From IMG/VR virus record IMGVR_UViG_3300046003_008060, positions 1 to 34,603 of that record: a stretch of DNA of 34,603 nt; one strand, written 5' to 3'. The translations under genes and the position numbers were made by a program. The stretch comes from a virus. Below the pieces are notes generated by a model that ran no database searches, was not told the origin of the DNA, and saw nothing but the letters and a program-made list of their open reading frames with translations. Positions 31,868 to 34,603 of the stretch are shown here, one piece after another (the first letter of the stretch is position 1; every line of letters begins with the position of its first letter).

Positions 31868-32089
31868 ATGACCGCGCCCGATATGCCGCCGCAGTGGGAT
31901 TACCGAATCGTCGTGCTCGGTGGCGACCCGAGGCACTTGGAGCCCCAGTTGAAGCAACTTGGCTGGGAAGGCTGGGAGCTCGTCCTGATCTCGGGCTCGG
32001 AATCTGGCCGGACCGCGGGTGCTTTCCTGGGCGTGTTCAAGCGCATGGTGACGCCCGGCACGCCAATGACCCCGACGGCCTACGGCTGA
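31868..32089 (+). CDS. DUF4177-like small protein
   Basis: The 73-aa product (PPQWDYRIVVLGGDPRHLEPQLKQLGWEGWELVLISGSESGRTAGAFLGVFKR) fits the DUF4177 pattern W-Y-(K/R)-VV ... LG-EGWELV ... FKR, a small fold of unknown function. It is detached from the overlapping baseplate operon (22-base gap), has its own promoter-like sequence, and looks less GC-rich by eye than its neighbours. All three suggest a later insertion. It ends 4 bases from the stop of the opposed lipoprotein gene. Confidence 0.72.
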   Translation: MTAPDMPPQWDYRIVVLGGDPRHLEPQLKQLGWEGWELVLISGSESGRTAGAFLGVFKRMVTPGTPMTPTAYG

Positions 32090-32093
32090 TCGG

Positions 32094-32552
32094 TCACCGC
32101 AGGCAGACGCAGTTCACGCAGAACGATCCCGGCTCGCACGTGTTGCCGCACCCGCCGCAGTGGTAGGTGCGGCCCGCGCCGCCGTCTCGCTCCCCGATCT
32201 GCACGTTCACCGTGCGGCCGTCGCAGGTCGCGGTGACCCCTCGGCACACCTCGCTCTGCCGCGGGTCGACGTCGCGCGGCACGTCCACCCCGGTGTCCGT
32301 CCCCACGTCCGCCGGCCCCGCGTCGAAGCCCGCATCCACCGGGCTCCCGAGGTCGACCACCACGGGCCGGTCCTCGCCCACGTCCACCGCGCTCCCCGCG
32401 TCCAGGGCCCCGCCGTCAACCGCCACACAGGCGCCGCCCATGCACACCGTCCCGGCGCCGCAGGCTGAGCTACACGGCCCCGCATCGGGCAGCAGCACGG
32501 GGTCAGCGGAGCAGGCGGCGGCACACAAGGCGAGGGCGAAGAGCAGGCGCAC
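32094..32552 (-). CDS. Cys-rich lipoprotein on reverse strand (moron candidate)
   Basis: The 152-aa product begins VRLLFALALCAAACS: a short basic start, a hydrophobic stretch and a lipobox-like AAAC with Cys14. It continues with CSSACGAGTVCMGGACV, then an Asp/Gly/Val-rich linker (DAGSAVDVGEDRPVVVDLGSPVDAG...), and ends CGGCGNTCEPGSFCVNCVCLR. An in-frame TAG 12 bases upstream forces GTG 32552. This style is typical of outer-surface proteins of myxobacteria-like hosts. It is the only minus-strand gene in the virion block, so it is probably expressed in the lysogen, perhaps for surface modification or superinfection exclusion. The function is not shown. Confidence 0.75.
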   Translation of the reverse strand: MRLLFALALCAAACSADPVLLPDAGPCSSACGAGTVCMGGACVAVDGGALDAGSAVDVGEDRPVVVDLGSPVDAGFDAGPADVGTDTGVDVPRDVDPRQSEVCRGVTATCDGRTVNVQIGERDGGAGRTYHCGGCGNTCEPGSFCVNCVCLR

Positions 32553-32558
32553 CCCCGG

Positions 32559-32564
32559 AGCCTA
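32559..32564 (-). promoter_or_regulatory. -10-like element of the lipoprotein gene
   Basis: TAGGCT on the minus strand (32564-32559) ends 6 bases before GTG 32552, the same spacing as at the other candidate leaderless starts. No -35 is recognisable (GGATGC at the expected place), so this is weak support only. Confidence 0.25.
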
Positions 32565-32608
32565 CGGCACGACCGGGCCCCGCATCCATCCCGCACCCAC
32601 GGACACCC

Positions 32609-33265
32609 ATGCCCGCACCTACCACCCTCGCCGTCTACCAGGCCGACATCGGCCCCATGCAGGGCCGTTGGGCCCGCGCGTGGGCGCTGGCCGTCGGCGC
32701 GTCGAAGGACACCTCCCTCGAGCGCGCGCGCCAGTCGGTGCTGGTGGGCGCCGTTACCCGGGCCCCGGCAGACGCGATGCCACTCCTCGGCGCCGACGTG
32801 GCGCTCGAGCAGCTGCCCGGCGAGACGTCGGCCTCCTACGGTGCCCGCATCCTCGGCGCCTGGGACACGTGGCCCTGGGCCGGGACGCGGACGAGCCTCG
32901 CTAACGTCGCCGCGCAGCTGCTCTACCCCACCGCCGTGCTCGTCACCGCGGCCGAGTGGGGCGTGCCCTTGGCGTCGACGATCTGGGCTCGCTGGTGGCT
33001 GCTGGTCGGCCCGAGCGACCACGGTTTCGCGGGTGAGCACTACTGGGGCACGGGCACCTGGGGTGAGACGGGCACCTGGGGCTCCACCGCCACCGAGGCG
33101 CAGGTCGCTCTCCACCGCCGCGCCTTCCGCCGGTTCACCAACGCCCGCGACCTCGGGTGGGTCCGGTTCGCCTTCGGCAACACGGACTACTGGGGCGACC
33201 CCGGTGGGCTTTTCAACTCCGGCAAGTGGGGTTCCGACCCCGGCTTCGTCGAATGGAGCGTCTGA
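32609..33265 (+). CDS. Tail/baseplate protein, Mu gp48 position
   Basis: The 218-aa protein comes after baseplate J and the cargo genes, where Mu gp48 or P2 I lies. Its N-terminal half (YQADIGPMQGRWARAWALAVGASKDTSLERARQSVLVGAVTRAPADAMPLLGADVALEQLPGETSASYGARILGAWDTWPWAG) is helical. The second half has repeated Trp-Gly motifs (YWGTGTWGETGTWGS; YWGDPGGLFNSGKWGSDP) and probably forms a beta surface that holds fibres. The assignment depends largely on gene order. Confidence 0.6.
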   Translation: MPAPTTLAVYQADIGPMQGRWARAWALAVGASKDTSLERARQSVLVGAVTRAPADAMPLLGADVALEQLPGETSASYGARILGAWDTWPWAGTRTSLANVAAQLLYPTAVLVTAAEWGVPLASTIWARWWLLVGPSDHGFAGEHYWGTGTWGETGTWGSTATEAQVALHRRAFRRFTNARDLGWVRFAFGNTDYWGDPGGLFNSGKWGSDPGFVEWSV

Positions 33266-33268
33266 CAC

Positions 33269-34081
33269 ATGGCCACGAATCTCACGGACGTCTCGGCCTT
33301 CACCTCGCCCGTCATCGCCCCCGCGGACGGTGACACCCGCAACGCGGCGAGCATCACCCAGGGTGAGCAGCCGCTCGCCGACCGCACGCGCTTCCTGCTG
33401 AACGCCAGCGTGGGCCAGCTGCTCTGGAACGCCCGCATCCGGGTCGCGGCGGTCACCACGGGCATCGGGGTCTACATCGGCGCCGTGGAGTCGCTGCTGA
33501 TCGGGACGTCGCTGCTCACCCAGGCCGCGGAGACCGAGGTCACCGGCACCATTCCGCTCGCAGGCGTTTCGAGCTGGTACTACGTCTACGCCTACAACAA
33601 CGCCGGGGCGCTGGCCCTTCAGGTCTCCCTCGACGCGCCCGACGCGGCGCTCTGCTGGAAGAGCAGCGGCGACCTCACGCACCGCTACCTCGGCGCCTTC
33701 CGCACCGACGGCTCGGGCAACCCCATCTACATGACGAGCTCGCGCGGCCACTGCCGGTGGATGACCGCGCCCGCCGCGCGCATTGCGCTCTCCGCGGGCA
33801 GCGCGATTGCCGCGACGAGCGTTGCGTGCGCTGCCTACGCCCCGCCGCACGCGCGGCTGCTGTGCGTGACGACGCTGGCGACGGAGACGGGCGCCGCACC
33901 CGCGACCTACAGCCTCTTCGAAACCACGACCGGCGCCGCGCAGGCGCTCCACCAGGTGCCCGCGAGCCAGAGCACCACGAACGGCGCCGAGCTCGTGTGC
34001 ACCGCGGCGCAGGCCGTCGCCTACGTGTGCAGCACGGTCGACGTCGACCTGACCATCTACGTGGACGGCTGGCGCGAGTAA
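33269..34081 (+). CDS. Putative tail fibre or fibre-associated protein
   Basis: The 270-aa protein starts MATNLTDVSAFTSPVIAPADGDTRNAASITQGEQPLADRTRFLL, a common N-terminal attachment pattern in tail-fibre and baseplate-appendage proteins. The body is beta-rich with YYVYAYNNAGALALQVSLDAPDAALCWKSSGDLTHRYLGAFRTDGSGNPI, a pattern I associate with phage-fibre domains. It ends with LTIYVDGWRE. Receptor binding is plausible, but no enzymatic motif was seen. Confidence 0.6.
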   Translation: MATNLTDVSAFTSPVIAPADGDTRNAASITQGEQPLADRTRFLLNASVGQLLWNARIRVAAVTTGIGVYIGAVESLLIGTSLLTQAAETEVTGTIPLAGVSSWYYVYAYNNAGALALQVSLDAPDAALCWKSSGDLTHRYLGAFRTDGSGNPIYMTSSRGHCRWMTAPAARIALSAGSAIAATSVACAAYAPPHARLLCVTTLATETGAAPATYSLFETTTGAAQALHQVPASQSTTNGAELVCTAAQAVAYVCSTVDVDLTIYVDGWRE

Positions 34082-34130
34082 CCCGCCCGCCTCTCCGCCC
34101 GCCCTCTCCCTCACAGCCCTGGAGTCCCCC

Positions 34131-34463
34131 ATGCCCGCGTACCTCTCGCGCTACAGCGCCGACATCACGCTCCCGGCCGCGACCCCCGTCACCGTCAACA
34201 TCCCCATCGACGGCGCGCGCGACTGGGTCTTCGTGCTGAAGAACACCGGGCCCACCAACGCCATCACGGCGCTGACCGTCGCCCGCTACCCGCTGGGCGT
34301 GGCGGAGGCCGGGGAGCCCCCCGTCAGCGCCACCACGGGCCTCCCGCTCGCCGCGGCGGGGACGCTGGCGATCGAGGGCGCGAGCGAGCCCGTCACCACG
34401 TTGCGCCTGGTCATCACGTCCACCGCGGGCACCACCGCGCGCATCGCCGGGGGTGGCTGGTGA
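34131..34463 (+). CDS. Hypothetical structural protein (110 aa)
   Basis: The beta-rich product (SADITLPAATPVTVNIPIDGARDWVFVLKNTGPTNAITALTVARYPLGV...) resembles a single beta-sandwich domain and lies among fibre genes. GGAG lies eight bases before ATG 34131. The stop overlaps the next GTG. No family recognised. Confidence 0.55.
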   Translation: MPAYLSRYSADITLPAATPVTVNIPIDGARDWVFVLKNTGPTNAITALTVARYPLGVAEAGEPPVSATTGLPLAAAGTLAIEGASEPVTTLRLVITSTAGTTARIAGGGW

Positions 34464-34603
34464 TCTCCGTCGGCGGTGTGGTCATCATCGGCGGTAACGG
34501 CGGCGGCGCGGGCCTCCCCGTGGCGGGTGGCGCTGGCGAGGTGCCGGTCTCGTCAGGCGCCGGCACCACCTACGCCGCGTCGCCGATCAGCGACGAGATT
34601 CTT
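34460..34603 (+). CDS. Start of a Gly-rich protein, cut by the window edge
   Basis: GTG 34460 (GTGA overlap) opens a frame running without stop to the end of the window, 48 codons. The sequence VISVGGVVIIGGNGGGAGLPVAGGAGEVPVSSGAG is Gly-rich, as in collagen-like or glycine-rich tail appendages. The remaining part is outside the window. Confidence 0.5.
   Translation, partial: MISVGGVVIIGGNGGGAGLPVAGGAGEVPVSSGAGTTYAASPISDEIL

Noticed and set aside
33231-33239. Additional member of the 9-bp repeat array
   Set aside because: A single isolated match inside a tail gene codon context (Gly-Ser-Asp-Pro), consistent with chance.

Overview
The window is the left and central part of a temperate, contractile-tailed (myovirus-type) phage genome, most likely an integrated prophage. 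The DNA is very GC-rich, roughly 70% or more by eye. Most genes overlap by 4 bases as GTGA or ATGA, and GTG starts are common. The host is probably a high-GC member of the Myxococcota (Polyangiales/Sandaracinus-like). The best clue is a reverse-strand, cysteine-rich lipoprotein with an Asp/Gly/Val-rich linker and CGGCGNTC-type spacing, a style common in secreted proteins of that group. The host assignment is an inference.

Layout. Positions 73-6035 (minus strand) form a leftward early/integration operon: tyrosine integrase, excisionase-like HTH protein, several small unknowns, a RecT/Bet-type annealing protein and small zinc-ribbon proteins. Positions 6036-7238 are the immunity region. Here a HTH repressor without a LexA-like peptidase domain and an ImmA/IrrE-like metallopeptidase run leftward, flanked by two strong sigma70-type promoters that share a 20-bp box. 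A 13-bp motif occurs three times in this region. Positions 7238-15895 (plus strand) carry a Cro-like gene, small unknown early genes, a DnaQ-like exonuclease, a VirE-type helicase with a degenerate prim-pol-like N-terminus, an array of 9-bp repeats (candidate origin), an SF2 helicase and a VRR-NUC nuclease.

Positions 15899-34603 (plus strand) are the virion genes. In order they are small and large terminase, DUF935 portal, S49 protease with nested scaffold, decoration protein, gpT-type major capsid, gp36-like, gpG-like, tail terminator, sheath, tube, a tail assembly chaperone with a -1 frameshift extension, tape measure, hub proteins, spike, wedge, baseplate J, a gp48-like protein and fibre-like proteins. 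The order follows phage Mu closely, but the lysogeny and replication machinery is not Mu-like: there is no transposase.

Two convergent cargo genes (31868-32552) sit inside the baseplate operon, a DUF4177-like protein and the lipoprotein. Each has its own promoter-like -10 element 6 bases from the start codon. They look like a moron cassette expressed from the lysogen.

The genes fit together as follows. The repressor is presumably removed by the IrrE-like protease rather than by RecA-stimulated self-cleavage. PL then drives recombination/excision genes and PR drives replication genes, followed by the late genes, which read through with almost no gaps. No endolysin, holin or spanin was recognised; these probably lie beyond position 34603. 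No tRNA, rRNA or CRISPR array was seen.
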